Assembly: GCA_020637515.1 (NCBI GenBank)
Contig: JACKKG010000001.1
Span: 2,448,501-2,512,500 of the forward strand
Direction: 5' to 3'
Length of the DNA stretch: 64,000 bases
DNA from: Rhodobacter sp.
Lineage (GTDB): Bacteria; Pseudomonadota; Alphaproteobacteria; Rhodobacterales; Rhodobacteraceae
Translations under genes and position numbers: made by a program
In this document: piece by piece, positions 27,236 to 35,852 of the stretch
How the letters are laid out: every line of letters starts with the position of its first letter
How positions within the stretch are numbered: the first letter of the stretch is position 1
The notes under the pieces: generated by a model
What the model was told of the DNA's origin: nothing
The model's input: the letters and a program-made list of their open reading frames with translations, nothing else
Database searches by the model: none

Positions 27236-27817
27236 TCAGCGGCGGGTTTGGCGTTGCGCGCGCCAGTCGGCCCAGGCCTCGGGGGTGTCGAGGTCGGTGG
27301 TCGCGTGCTGGCCCGGCAGGGCGACGAGGCGGGGCGGGTGGCGGCGCAGGATCGACCGCGCGCCGTCGTCGCCGGCAAGGTCCGCGAATTGCGCGAGCAG
27401 CGCCGACGGAAAGATCACCGGGTGGCCGGGCGTCCCGTCCGCGGCGGTCGCGCGCAGCGGGGCGCTGGCATCGAACCCCTGCGCGAGCGTGGCGAAATCC
27501 TGCGCCGTGAGATCGGGCATGTCGGCCGGCGCGACCATCAGCGCCGCACCGGCGGACCAGAGGGCGGCGGCGCGCAGGCTGGCGCTGAGTCCCTCGGCGG
27601 CGTCCGGGACGGGCAGGGCGGTCAGCGGCAGGCCCACCAGCGCGGCCCGGCGGGCGGGGCTTTCGACCGGCAGCGTCACCGCGAGCGGGCCGACGCCCGC
27701 CGCCAGGGCCGCAAGCGCCTGCCGGCGCAAGAGCGGCACGCCGTCAACCGGTTGCAGCAACTTGTCGGTCCCGCGCATCCGCCGCGAGGCCCCGGCGGCC
27801 AGCAGAACCAGCTTCAT
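27236..27817 (-). CDS. MobA-like NTP transferase family protein
   Basis: A 193-residue nucleotidyltransferase of the MobA/MocA type. It starts MKLVLLAAGASRRMRGTDKLL, the consensus nucleotide-binding signature (LAAGxSxRMG-like) with the conserved lysine. It also has APADMPDLT (metal-binding Asp) and GTPGHPVIFPSALL. Such proteins add CMP or GMP to molybdenum cofactor or prepare CO-dehydrogenase-type cofactors. No molybdoenzyme gene lies nearby, so the exact substrate is not determined. Confidence 0.85.
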   Translation of the reverse strand: MKLVLLAAGASRRMRGTDKLLQPVDGVPLLRRQALAALAAGVGPLAVTLPVESPARRAALVGLPLTALPVPDAAEGLSASLRAAALWSAGAALMVAPADMPDLTAQDFATLAQGFDASAPLRATAADGTPGHPVIFPSALLAQFADLAGDDGARSILRRHPPRLVALPGQHATTDLDTPEAWADWRAQRQTRR

Positions 27818-27818
27818 G

Positions 27819-28181
27819 TCATTCGGGCGAACAGTGCAGCCATTCGGTCCGCGACTGGGTGAAATCGCCGACCTCGGGCGTGACGGTCAGCACGCCGCTG
27901 CCGTCGCCGGTCAACCGCATCTGATACACCGCGCCCTGGGACCGCCAGGCGGCGGTGCGCAGGTCGCCGTCATAGACAGGGTGCAGGGTCACGCCGTTGA
28001 TCCGAACCTCGATCCCGCCGCCAAGAAAGGCCAGAAGAAAGCCGCTGCCGCCGTCGGTGCAGGCCGTGCCGGGCGTGCAGCTTTGCAAGCCCGAGCATTC
28101 GTAGCCGTCGCGCTGCCCCTCGGCCAGGGCCGGCGCCCCGAGGAGTCCGAAGGCCAGCAGCATCGCCATCGCGGTTTTCAT
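27819..28181 (-). CDS. exported hypothetical protein
   Basis: The 120 residues open with a signal peptide (MKTAMAMLLAFGLLGAPALA, cleavage after 20). The mature part has cysteines in ECSGLQSCTPGTACTDGGSG and near the end (LHCSPE), which could form disulfides in the periplasm. No family recognised. It overlaps the upstream exported-protein gene by four bases (ATGA), so the two are probably made together, and it lies one base from the MobA-like gene. Confidence 0.75.
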   Translation of the reverse strand: MKTAMAMLLAFGLLGAPALAEGQRDGYECSGLQSCTPGTACTDGGSGFLLAFLGGGIEVRINGVTLHPVYDGDLRTAAWRSQGAVYQMRLTGDGSGVLTVTPEVGDFTQSRTEWLHCSPE

Positions 28182-28546
28182 GACGTCTCTCCCAATCGGG
28201 CGAGGAACGCCGCGCGCCCCTCGCAGGATGCCTCTTCCATCAGACGTTCGCTACCGTTGGGCGAACGCACCAGGGACACGCCGCCATCCTTGCGCAAGAT
28301 CACCGACAGCCCGTCGGCGTCCAGCGACAGGCCCATCGCCAGAGGGGTGCGGACGGCCCGCAGCGCGGTCGGGGCGCCGTCCAGCGTCAGGGCGATCGGC
28401 GCGGCGGCGGTGCCATCGCCGGTCACGGTGACGTGCCAACTGGCCGACTGGCAGTCCAGCACAGGCGCGTCCTGCGCGCGCGCGGCCGAGGCGCAGAGCA
28501 GGGCGGAAAAAAGCAGGGGAACCAGGGGGCGCATGACACCTCGCAT
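28178..28546 (-). CDS. exported hypothetical protein
   Basis: The 122 residues carry a signal peptide (LVPLLFSALLCASAARA). The mature chain has two cysteines (LDCQSASW and EASCEGRAAF). An ATG four codons in is an equally good start. Unrecognised family. Its stop overlaps the start of the next exported protein, and their shared orientation and similar size suggest a functional pair in the periplasm. Confidence 0.7.
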   Translation of the reverse strand: MRGVMRPLVPLLFSALLCASAARAQDAPVLDCQSASWHVTVTGDGTAAAPIALTLDGAPTALRAVRTPLAMGLSLDADGLSVILRKDGGVSLVRSPNGSERLMEEASCEGRAAFLARLGETS

Positions 28547-28613
28547 CAGGACGGATCCACGGCGCGAATCCTAGCCCAGGCGCCGTGGATTGCCCAGAAA
28601 AACTGCTGTGATC

Positions 28614-29747
28614 TCAATCCAGATCGTCGAGCAGCGAATCATCCTCGTCGAGGCCCGGCTCGGCGCCCAGTTCGTCCTCGAGCCCATGCGTGCCGCGCTC
28701 GCGGTAGGGGGTCGTGCCGTATTGCGCGCGGTAGCATTTCGAAAAATGCGACGGCGAGGCAAAGCCGCAGGCGAGGGCTACGTTGATGACGCTGAGTTCG
28801 GTCTGCATCAGCAGGTTGCGCGCGCGGGCGAGGCGCAGCTCCATGTAATAGCGTTTCGGCGAGCGGTTCAGATAGCGGCGGAACAGGCGTTCGAGCTGCC
28901 GGGTGGACATGCCCACCTCCTCGGCCAGTTCTGCGGGCGACACGGGTTCCTCGATCGACTGCTCCATCCGTTCGATCACCCGGCTGAGTCGCGGGTGGCG
29001 CACCCCGATCCGGGTGGGAATCGACAGCCGCTGAATATCGCGGTCGGTGCGGATCGTCGTGTAGATCAACTGGTCGGCGACGGCGTTCGCCAGATCCTTG
29101 CCGTGATCGTCGGCGATCATCGTCAGCACCAGGTCGATCGAGGCCGTTCCCCCCGCCGCCGTCAGCCGGTTGCCGTCGATCACGAAGACCGATTTGGTCA
29201 GGTCGGTTTCGGCGAATTCCTCGAGAAAACCGTCGCGGTTTTCCCAATGGATGGTGGCGCGGCGGTTTTCCAGCAGGCCGGCCTCGGCCAGCGTATGCGC
29301 GGCGGTGCACAGCCCGCCGATCACCGACCCCTTGCGGGCGACCTTGCGCAGCCAGTTGACCACCGGCTGCGTGGTGTTCGAGCGCACGTCGATCCCGGCA
29401 CAGACGATCACCACATCGTCGCGGTTGATCTCGCCCAGGCCGCCGTTGACGCGCACCGTGGTGCCGTTCGAACAGGTGGCCTCCTGCCCGTTCTCGCTGA
29501 TCAGGGTCCAGCGATAGAGCGTCTGACCGCTCATGCGGTTGGCGATGCGCAGGGGTTCGATCGCGGCGGCAAAGGACAGAAAGGTGAACTGGTTGAGCAG
29601 CAGGAACACGAATTGCCGCTGGCGCAACGGCGCGCTCTGCACCTTGGGCGAAGCAGGCGCGGTCGCGGTGGCCGAGGATGGGCCAGGACGGAAGGTCGGG
29701 TTCCTGGGGCTGGAAAGGCTTGGGCGCGTGGTCGGAGGAACGCTCAT
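28614..29747 (-). CDS. GlxA-family AraC-type transcriptional regulator (GbdR-like)
   Basis: DNA-binding regulator with an N-terminal DJ-1/PfpI-like domain (FVFLLLNQFTFLSFAAAIEP onward; the elbow cysteine is in GGLCTAAHTLAEAG). It has a C-terminal AraC double helix-turn-helix (LAEEVGMSTRQLERLFRRYL and ALACGFASPSHFSKCYRAQY). ATG at 29747 gives 377 residues; upstream frame is non-homologous. It resembles GbdR, the glycine-betaine/dimethylglycine regulator, by general layout and wording of the motifs, but the ligand is inferred. It is divergent from the DAHP synthase gene across a 207-bp gap. Confidence 0.85.
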   Translation of the reverse strand: MSVPPTTRPSLSSPRNPTFRPGPSSATATAPASPKVQSAPLRQRQFVFLLLNQFTFLSFAAAIEPLRIANRMSGQTLYRWTLISENGQEATCSNGTTVRVNGGLGEINRDDVVIVCAGIDVRSNTTQPVVNWLRKVARKGSVIGGLCTAAHTLAEAGLLENRRATIHWENRDGFLEEFAETDLTKSVFVIDGNRLTAAGGTASIDLVLTMIADDHGKDLANAVADQLIYTTIRTDRDIQRLSIPTRIGVRHPRLSRVIERMEQSIEEPVSPAELAEEVGMSTRQLERLFRRYLNRSPKRYYMELRLARARNLLMQTELSVINVALACGFASPSHFSKCYRAQYGTTPYRERGTHGLEDELGAEPGLDEDDSLLDDLD

Positions 29748-29954
29748 TCTGGGGTCCGTGGCAGGGCGGTGCGTCCAATCGCGACGCGCCTGGGTCGCAA
29801 TCCAATCAGGAAAGGCGCGCCGCCGCAAGGTGCCAAGATTCCCCCGCGTCAACGTCTGCGGGTTTGCAAGCGTTCCCGTCCCGGTGTAAGAGCCGCTGAT
29901 ATCGCTGACAGGGTTGAAAACGCACGCCCTGGCGGCGCATCGACGGAGGACACG

Positions 29955-31325
29955 ATGACCGAAGCCTGGAGCAAATCGGCCTGGCGCGCGAAACCGCGCG
30001 TGCAGATGCCCGATTACCCCGACCTGGCCGCCCTGAACGCGGCCGAGGCGCAACTGGCCAAGTATCCCCCTCTGGTCTTTGCCGGCGAGGCGCGCGCGCT
30101 GAAGCGTCAGCTAGGCGAGGCCGCGCAGGGGCGGGCCTTTCTGCTGCAAGGGGGCGACTGCGCCGAAAGCTTTGCCGAGTTCAACGCCGACATCATCCGC
30201 GACACGTTCAAGGTGTTGTTGCAGATGGCCGTCGTCCTGACCTATGGCGCCAAGGTTCCGGTCATCAAGGTCGGGCGCATGGCCGGCCAGTTCGCCAAGC
30301 CGCGCTCGGCCCCGACCGAGGTTCTGAACGGGGTCGAACTGCCCAGCTATCGGGGCGACATCGTCAACGGATTCGACTTTGAGGCCGGTGCGCGCATCCC
30401 CGATCCGACGCGCATGTTGCAGGCCTATACCCAGGCCGCGGCCTCGCTGAACCTGCTGCGCGCCTTTTCCAAGGGCGGGTTCGCGGATATTCACCGCGTG
30501 CATTCCTGGACCCTGGGCTTCACCAAGTCCGAGGATGCGGACCGCTACAAGGCGCTTTCGGACCGGATCTCGGACGCGCTGGACTTCATGACGGCGGCGG
30601 GGATCACCGGCGACACGATGAACGCCATGTCCACGGTCGATTTCTACACCTCGCACGAGGCCTTGCTGCTGGAATACGAAGAGGCGCTGTGCCGTGTCGA
30701 TTCGACCACCGGCCTGCCGGTCGCGGGTTCCGGGCACATGATCTGGATCGGCGACCGCACGCGGCAGCCGGACGGCGCGCATGTCGAATTCGCGCGCGGC
30801 GTGCAGAACCCGATCGGCCTGAAATGCGGCCCCTCGCTGTCGGCCGAGGACCTGAAGGTGCTGATGGCGCGCCTGAACCCTGACAACGAACCCGGCCGCC
30901 TGACGCTGATCGCGCGCTTTGGCGCGGGCAAGGCGGGCGACCACCTGCCGCGGCTGATCCAGGCGGTCAAGGCCGAGGGCGCGCAGGTTCTGTGGACCTG
31001 CGACCCGATGCACGGCAACACGATCAAGTCGGCCTCGGGGTTCAAGACCCGGCCGTTCGAGCGCGTCCTGCAAGAGGTGCGCGACTTCTTTGCCGTGCAC
31101 AAGGCCGAGGGCACGATCCCCGGCGGCGTGCATTTCGAGATGACCGGCAAGGATGTGACCGAATGCACGGGTGGCCTGCGCGCGGTCACGGACGAGGACC
31201 TGTCCTCGCGCTATCACACCGCCTGCGACCCTCGGCTCAACGCGTCGCAGTCGCTGGAACTGGCGTTCCTGGTGGCCGAGGAACTGTCGCAGCGCCGCAA
31301 GGAACTGGCGCGCAAGGCTGTCTGA
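29955..31325 (+). CDS. aroG: class II DAHP synthase (3-deoxy-7-phosphoheptulonate synthase)
   Basis: First enzyme of the shikimate pathway, joining phosphoenolpyruvate and erythrose 4-phosphate. ATG at 29955 has GGAGGA upstream; 456 residues. Plant-type (class II) landmarks are LLQGGDCAESFAEFNAD, KVGRMAGQFAKPRSAP, LPSYRGDIVNG, HEALLLEYEEALCR, GDRTRQPDGAHVEFARGV, TCDPMHGNTI and the metal-site HFEMTGKDVTECTGG. The class is clear. The gene symbol varies between genomes. Confidence 0.95.
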   Translation: MTEAWSKSAWRAKPRVQMPDYPDLAALNAAEAQLAKYPPLVFAGEARALKRQLGEAAQGRAFLLQGGDCAESFAEFNADIIRDTFKVLLQMAVVLTYGAKVPVIKVGRMAGQFAKPRSAPTEVLNGVELPSYRGDIVNGFDFEAGARIPDPTRMLQAYTQAAASLNLLRAFSKGGFADIHRVHSWTLGFTKSEDADRYKALSDRISDALDFMTAAGITGDTMNAMSTVDFYTSHEALLLEYEEALCRVDSTTGLPVAGSGHMIWIGDRTRQPDGAHVEFARGVQNPIGLKCGPSLSAEDLKVLMARLNPDNEPGRLTLIARFGAGKAGDHLPRLIQAVKAEGAQVLWTCDPMHGNTIKSASGFKTRPFERVLQEVRDFFAVHKAEGTIPGGVHFEMTGKDVTECTGGLRAVTDEDLSSRYHTACDPRLNASQSLELAFLVAEELSQRRKELARKAV

Positions 31326-31355
31326 CCGGGCCGGCCGCGCCGAAAGGCGCGGCTG

Positions 31356-31982
31356 TCAGTCGCGCCCGCCCCGGATCAACCGCAGCGCGGGGCGCTGGCC
31401 CGGCTGCGCCGGTGGTGGCGCGGCGGGGTCCGCACGCATCGGCGCCGTGGTGCGAAACCGCCGCGGCGCGCGGCCGACCGGGCCCACCGACTCCAGCACG
31501 CCCAGCACCCGCGACAGGCGCCCCTCGCGATCGGTCAGCGGCATCAGCGCCAGCATCCCCGCCATCGCCGGTTGCCCCAGGCCCCGGTCGGCGCGCAGTG
31601 GCAACGTGGCGCGCGCGCCCTGCGCGACCTGCGCCAGGGCCGAGGCCAGCTCATCCCGGGCGGGGCCGGTGAAGAACACGCTCAACGGCATGCCGCGCGG
31701 CTCCATCCCAAGAAGCTCGGACAGGTGCTGCCCCGCCAGCCGGATGCGTGCCACGCCGGGCGCCACCAGTTCCGCGATGAACAGTTGATCGAGCCACTGC
31801 GCCAACGGCCGCGGGTCGATGGCGTCGCGGGCCGGCACGCCACGCGGATCGCGCAGGCTTTCCCAATGCCGCTGGACGGCGGCGACGGCGGGAAAACCGG
31901 GATCGGCGGCGCGCAGCGCAAAGGGCAGGCGCAGCACCTGCGACAGCGGGCTGGGACGGGTGTCGATCTGCGCGTCGGTCAT
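31356..31982 (-). CDS. PAS-domain protein (PAS_5 type)
   Basis: A 208-residue protein with a single PAS-like domain of the kind common in alphaproteobacteria (W39-E-S-L onward; IDPRPLAQWLDQLFIAELVA, then RLAGQHLSELLGMEPRGMPL). The tail is proline-rich and basic (PPPAQPGQRPALRLIRGGRD). No output domain is present, so it may act through a partner. It is divergent from yicC. The family is usually annotated as a PAS domain protein of unknown role. Confidence 0.8.
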   Translation of the reverse strand: MTDAQIDTRPSPLSQVLRLPFALRAADPGFPAVAAVQRHWESLRDPRGVPARDAIDPRPLAQWLDQLFIAELVAPGVARIRLAGQHLSELLGMEPRGMPLSVFFTGPARDELASALAQVAQGARATLPLRADRGLGQPAMAGMLALMPLTDREGRLSRVLGVLESVGPVGRAPRRFRTTAPMRADPAAPPPAQPGQRPALRLIRGGRD

Positions 31983-32135
31983 GGCAGGGCTCCGGGGGCT
32001 GGGGCGACCGGGGCCAGCGCGGTTCCCCAGGGAATCGCGGGGTTTCGGGTCGCCGGTGTTTACCTTTGATTGAGAATGCTTACTGATGCCTTAATGTAGC
32101 CGCATTTTCTAAAAACAGGGGTGAATTTTATCAAA

Positions 32136-33038
32136 ATGGTTAAGTCCATGACCGGGTTCGCCGCCGATACGGCCGAGATCGAGACCCCGGCCGGGGTGTT
32201 TTCCTGCCAATGGGATCTGCGCGCGGTCAACGGGCGTGGCCTGGACCTGCGGTTCCGTCTGCCGGATTGGCTGGACGGGCTGGAAGCCGGGTTGCGCAAG
32301 GCGCTGAGCGGGCGGCTCAAGCGCGGGAACGTCACGCTGTCGTTGAAACTGGCGCGTGCCGACAGTGCCAGCACGCCCCGCCTGAACCCCGGTGCGCTGG
32401 ACGCCGCGGTGGCCCTGGTCATGGCCACCGAAACGCGGGCCGAGGCGCAGGGCCTGGGCCTGGCGCCGATGACGGCGGCGGATCTTCTGGCGATCAAGGG
32501 GGTCCTGGAACTGGCCCCCGAACCGAACGACCCGGCGCCTCTGGTCGCGGCACTGCTGGCCCGGGCCGACGGGCTGATCGCGGCCTTTGATGCAGCGCGC
32601 GGGACCGAGGGCGCCGCACTGGGGCAGGTGATCGGCGCGCAGATCGACACCGTCGAATCCCTGACCCGCGCCGCCCGGGCCGCCGCCCAGACCCGCAAGG
32701 GCGATCAGATCGAGGCCCTGAAAGCGGCCCTCGCGCGCTTGACCGAAGCCGCGCCGCAGCTCGATGCCGGGCGGCTCGAGCAGGAACTGGCGCTGATCGC
32801 GGTCAAGACCGACGTGACCGAGGAACTGGACCGGCTGGACACCCATGTCGCCACAGCGCGCGGCCTGCTGACCTCGGACGAGGCGGTGGGCCGGACGCTC
32901 GATTTCCTGATGCAGGAATTCAACCGCGAGGCCAACACCTTGTGTTCCAAGGCGCAAAGCACCGAGCTGACCCGGATCGGGCTTGACCTCAAGACGGTGA
33001 TCGACCAGATGCGCGAGCAGGTGCAGAATCTGGAGTAG
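32136..33038 (+). CDS. YicC family endoribonuclease
   Basis: Member of the YicC family, recently associated with RNA cleavage. ATG at 32136 gives MVKSMTGFA, the usual family start; an upstream in-frame GTG at 32121 is less likely. The 300 residues contain WDLRAVNGRGLDLRFRLPDW and the C-terminal signature DFLMQEFNREANTLCSKAQS. Three bases separate it from gmk, a linkage seen in many bacteria. Confidence 0.92.
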   Translation: MVKSMTGFAADTAEIETPAGVFSCQWDLRAVNGRGLDLRFRLPDWLDGLEAGLRKALSGRLKRGNVTLSLKLARADSASTPRLNPGALDAAVALVMATETRAEAQGLGLAPMTAADLLAIKGVLELAPEPNDPAPLVAALLARADGLIAAFDAARGTEGAALGQVIGAQIDTVESLTRAARAAAQTRKGDQIEALKAALARLTEAAPQLDAGRLEQELALIAVKTDVTEELDRLDTHVATARGLLTSDEAVGRTLDFLMQEFNREANTLCSKAQSTELTRIGLDLKTVIDQMREQVQNLE

Positions 33039-33041
33039 ACG

Positions 33042-33695
33042 ATGCAGAGACGCGGGCTGCTGATCATCCTGTCCTCGCCCTCGGGCGCGGGGAAATCGAC
33101 CTTGGCGCGGCGGCTCATGGCCTGGGACCCGACGCTGCGCTTTTCGGTCAGCGCCACGACCCGCGCGCCCCGTCCGGGCGAAACCGACGGGGTCGAATAC
33201 CTGTTCACCGCCAGGGACGAGTTCGCCCGCATGGTCGATGCCGGCGAGATGCTGGAACACGCCGAGGTCTTCGGCAATTTCTACGGCACGCCCAAAGCCC
33301 CGGTCGAGGCCGCCATGGCCGAGGGGCGCGACACGCTCTTTGACATCGACTGGCAGGGCGGGCAGCAGGTGCGGCGCTCGACTCTGGCCAAGGATGTCGT
33401 GTCGATCTTCATCCTGCCGCCGTCGATCGCCGACCTGGAAGCCCGGCTGCGGACCCGCGCGCAGGACAGCGAGGCGGTGATCGCCGGCCGCATGGACCAG
33501 TCCCGCGCCGAGATCAGCCACTGGGCGGAATACGATTACGTCATCGTCAACCGCGACCTCGATACCGCCGAGGCCGAACTGAAAACGATCATCCTGGCCG
33601 AACGCGCCCGGGCCGACCGCCAGCCGGGGCTGACCGATTTCGTGCGCGGGCTGAACCGCGAATTCGAGGCCCGCAGCAAGGGAGAGCGCGCATGA
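33042..33695 (+). CDS. gmk: guanylate kinase
   Basis: Phosphorylates GMP to GDP. The P-loop SPSGAGKST (12-20), the GMP-binding SVSATTRAPRPGE and YLFTARDEF segments and the later DIDWQGGQQVR are intact in 217 residues. Located between yicC and a gamma carbonic anhydrase; it overlaps the latter by four bases. Confidence 0.98.
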   Translation: MQRRGLLIILSSPSGAGKSTLARRLMAWDPTLRFSVSATTRAPRPGETDGVEYLFTARDEFARMVDAGEMLEHAEVFGNFYGTPKAPVEAAMAEGRDTLFDIDWQGGQQVRRSTLAKDVVSIFILPPSIADLEARLRTRAQDSEAVIAGRMDQSRAEISHWAEYDYVIVNRDLDTAEAELKTIILAERARADRQPGLTDFVRGLNREFEARSKGERA

Positions 33696-34210
33696 TCTAT
33701 GCCCTGGACGACCTGACCCCCGACATCGACCCCGACACCTGGGTGGCCCCCGACGCCAATGTCATCGGCCGGGTGCGCCTGCGGGCGGGTGCGTCGGTCT
33801 GGTTCAACGCGACGTTGCGCGGCGACAACGAATGGATCGAGGTCGGCGCCGGATCGAACGTGCAGGAAGGCTGCACGCTGCACACCGATCTGGGGTATCC
33901 GCTGGTGATCGGGCGCGATTGCACGATCGGCCACAACGTGATCCTGCACGGCTGCCTCATCGGCGACGAGACGTTGATCGGCATGGGCGCGACGGTGCTG
34001 AACGGTGCGCGCATCGGCCGCAACTGTCTGATCGGCGCCGGCGCCCTGATCACCGAGGGCAAGGAGATTCCCGACGGTTCGCTGGTGATGGGCGCGCCGG
34101 GCAAGGTGGTGCGCCTGCTTGACGCGGCGGCGATCGTCCGGCTGGGACAGTCCGCACGCCATTACCAGGACAACATGCGCCGGTATCGCGACGGTCTCAG
34201 GCCGCTCTGA
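33692..34210 (+). CDS. gamma-carbonic anhydrase family protein
   Basis: Left-handed beta-helix hexapeptide-repeat protein of 172 residues. The presumed zinc ligands are present: CTLHTDLGYP and CTIGHNVILHGC supply three histidines. It has RGDNEWIEVGAGSNVQEGC and a C-terminal helix (ARHYQDNMRRYRDGL). The family includes true gamma carbonic anhydrases and YrdA/PaaY-like proteins of unclear activity. It ends the yicC-gmk run. Confidence 0.9.
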   Translation: MIYALDDLTPDIDPDTWVAPDANVIGRVRLRAGASVWFNATLRGDNEWIEVGAGSNVQEGCTLHTDLGYPLVIGRDCTIGHNVILHGCLIGDETLIGMGATVLNGARIGRNCLIGAGALITEGKEIPDGSLVMGAPGKVVRLLDAAAIVRLGQSARHYQDNMRRYRDGLRPL

Positions 34211-34241
34211 GGCCGCGCTTTCGCGCCGGGTCCGGGGCGGC

Positions 34242-34457
34242 TCAGGCGCGCGCTTGCAGATCGCGCAGCACCGCAAGCCGGATCGCCCCGGCCAGCCCGG
34301 TGTCGCCGCGCGTTTCGTCGATTTCGGCCGCCAGATCGTTCAGGCCCCGGCCGCGGGCCTGGGCCAGCGCCTTGAACGCGGCCCAGAATTCGGGTTCCAG
34401 CGAGACCGAGGTCCGGTGCCCGCGCAGCGTCAGGGAATGCTTCGCAGGCCGGCTCAT
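34242..34457 (-). CDS. ribbon-helix-helix domain protein
   Basis: The 71 residues match a small RHH_4-type DNA-binding protein: a beta-strand (RTSVSLEPEFW), then two helices (AAFKALAQARGRGLNDLAAE and GLAGAIRLAVLRDLQ). Such proteins are found widely in alphaproteobacteria and their targets are not established. Its start overlaps the stop of the PhyH gene by four bases, so it is cotranscribed with that gene. Confidence 0.82.
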   Translation of the reverse strand: MSRPAKHSLTLRGHRTSVSLEPEFWAAFKALAQARGRGLNDLAAEIDETRGDTGLAGAIRLAVLRDLQARA

Positions 34458-35251
34458 CGTTGCAGCAGCATCGGAAACCAGTCCTCGCGGAGGCGCTGGC
34501 CGGGCTGCATCGCATGTCCGGGGTAGGGCGGTGACGTGCGCCCGGGACGTTCCACATAGCGGGCATCGTCGCCCAGCAACCTGAGCGAAAAGGCCCGCCG
34601 GCGCCGGTCCGTGGTGTTGCCGCGCGCGCCGTGCAGGGTCAGATAGTCAAAGGCGACCGCGTCGCCTGGCTCAAGCGCCCATTCGCGCACCACCATCCCC
34701 TCGGCATCGGGATCGGGCACCGGCATGTAGGCGTCGGAATCCGGGTAGAAGCTGCTTTCCGCCAGCCAGCGCGTGGGCAGCACCGGTTTGGTCCATCGGT
34801 GCGATCCGGCGACGCAACGCAGCGTCGCGTCGGTCACCGGGTCCATCGGCGACCAGAAGCTGATGGTCTGGCGCCCCTCGACGAAATAATAGGGCCCGTC
34901 CTGGTGCCAGGGCGTCGGCTTCGAGGTTCCGGGTTCCTTGATCAGCACGTGGTCATGGAACATCTGCACGCTGTTCGATCGCATCAGGTCGGCCGCGACC
35001 TCGGCCACGGGCGACTTGCGGATGACATCGACGAATTCGGGGATCCGCTCCCAGTTGCAATAATCGTCGAAAAAGCGCCCGCCCTCGCCGGGTTTGAGGT
35101 TCTCGGCGGCGTAGGGGCCGGGCTCGCGCAGATTACGTTCGATGCCGGCGCGAATCGTCTCGACCCAATCGGTCCACAGGCCGCGGATCACGACCACGCC
35201 CTCGTCCTGGAAACGGTCGATGTCGGACTGGGTTACGAGAGTATGGGGCAT
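34454..35251 (-). CDS. phytanoyl-CoA dioxygenase (PhyH) family protein
   Basis: Fe(II)/2-oxoglutarate-dependent oxygenase fold of 265 residues. ATG at 35251 (MPHTLVTQSD) gives a full-length protein; the frame extends 34 codons upstream without homology. Metal ligands are in PTPWHQDGPYYF (HxD), with a later LTLHGARGNTT supplying the distal His; the 2-oxoglutarate arginine is in RRRAFSLRLLG. The substrate is unknown. One of two TATCCGATATCG-like sites lies about 43 bp upstream of the start. Confidence 0.9.
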   Translation of the reverse strand: MPHTLVTQSDIDRFQDEGVVVIRGLWTDWVETIRAGIERNLREPGPYAAENLKPGEGGRFFDDYCNWERIPEFVDVIRKSPVAEVAADLMRSNSVQMFHDHVLIKEPGTSKPTPWHQDGPYYFVEGRQTISFWSPMDPVTDATLRCVAGSHRWTKPVLPTRWLAESSFYPDSDAYMPVPDPDAEGMVVREWALEPGDAVAFDYLTLHGARGNTTDRRRRAFSLRLLGDDARYVERPGRTSPPYPGHAMQPGQRLREDWFPMLLQR

Positions 35252-35293
35252 GTCGAGGTCTTTCGCGGTTGCTGGGGCGGTATCGGGTGCCGC

Positions 35294-35501
35294 TATCCGA
35301 TATCGAACGGGTCCGTGGGTTCGAGTCTGATACCGACGGCAACACCGAGTCAATCCGTTCGGAGGCGTCGGCGCCGTGCGCGGGTCTCGGGGCTGGCGGG
35401 GCGGCTGGTGGGGGCCACGCGTTGATGCGCGGTGGCGGGGCGATTTTCATGCCGTTTTTCAATGGCCTACAGCGCCCCCGCCCGGTTGTTATCGGATATC
35501 G
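35294..35501. promoter_or_regulatory. paired TATC[C/G]GATATCG sites
   Basis: Two 12-bp sites at 35294-35305 and 35490-35501 differ at one base and are almost palindromic around GATATC. Two more TATCGG half-copies lie at 35280-35286 and 35512-35517. The placement in a divergent control region suggests a regulator's operator, but no regulator can be named. Confidence 0.4.
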
Positions 35502-35763
35502 GGTTGGGTGTTATCGGGGAACGGTCGGGTGATTTTGTGTGACGGCGGGGGGGGGTGGCAGGTTGAGGGCATCGGAAGCGCCCCGGGTTGGCGGTTCGCC
35601 GGGGCCTTTCCCGGTTCGGATCGCCGGGACCGAAGGCGCGGGTCCTGGCCGCCCCCTCGGGGGTGGCGGGGGGCCCACCCCGCCGCCGGGCCACAGGTCG
35701 GCGCGATCGGGGGCCGACCGTTGACGACCGACCCCGTTCCCCGGGGGCCAACCCGGGGGGCCA

Positions 35764-35799
35764 CAGACTGAAACGCAGACTGAAACGCAGACTGAAACG
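35764..35799. repeat. 12-bp tandem repeat, three units, upstream of curlin gene
   Basis: CAGACTGAAACG occurs three times without interruption, ending 53 bp before the first curlin-repeat gene. Different tandem arrays with the same period lie at 36367-36402 and 36522-36581. Confidence 0.85.
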
Positions 35800-35852
35800 A
35801 CTCGTTCCAACCGGCCGCCCCGTTCTCAGGCCAACCACATTCGGAGATCCCC

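Larger units (their letters stand above)
35252..35852. other. 601-bp gene-free region between PhyH and curlin genes
   Basis: No credible coding frame. It holds a pair of near-identical 12-mers, TATCCGATATCG (35294-35305) and TATCGGATATCG (35490-35501), with extra TATCGG copies near each. It also holds a run of nine G (35547-35555) and three tandem copies of CAGACTGAAACG (35764-35799), 53 bp before the curlin start. Promoters for the two divergent genes must lie here. Confidence 0.6.
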
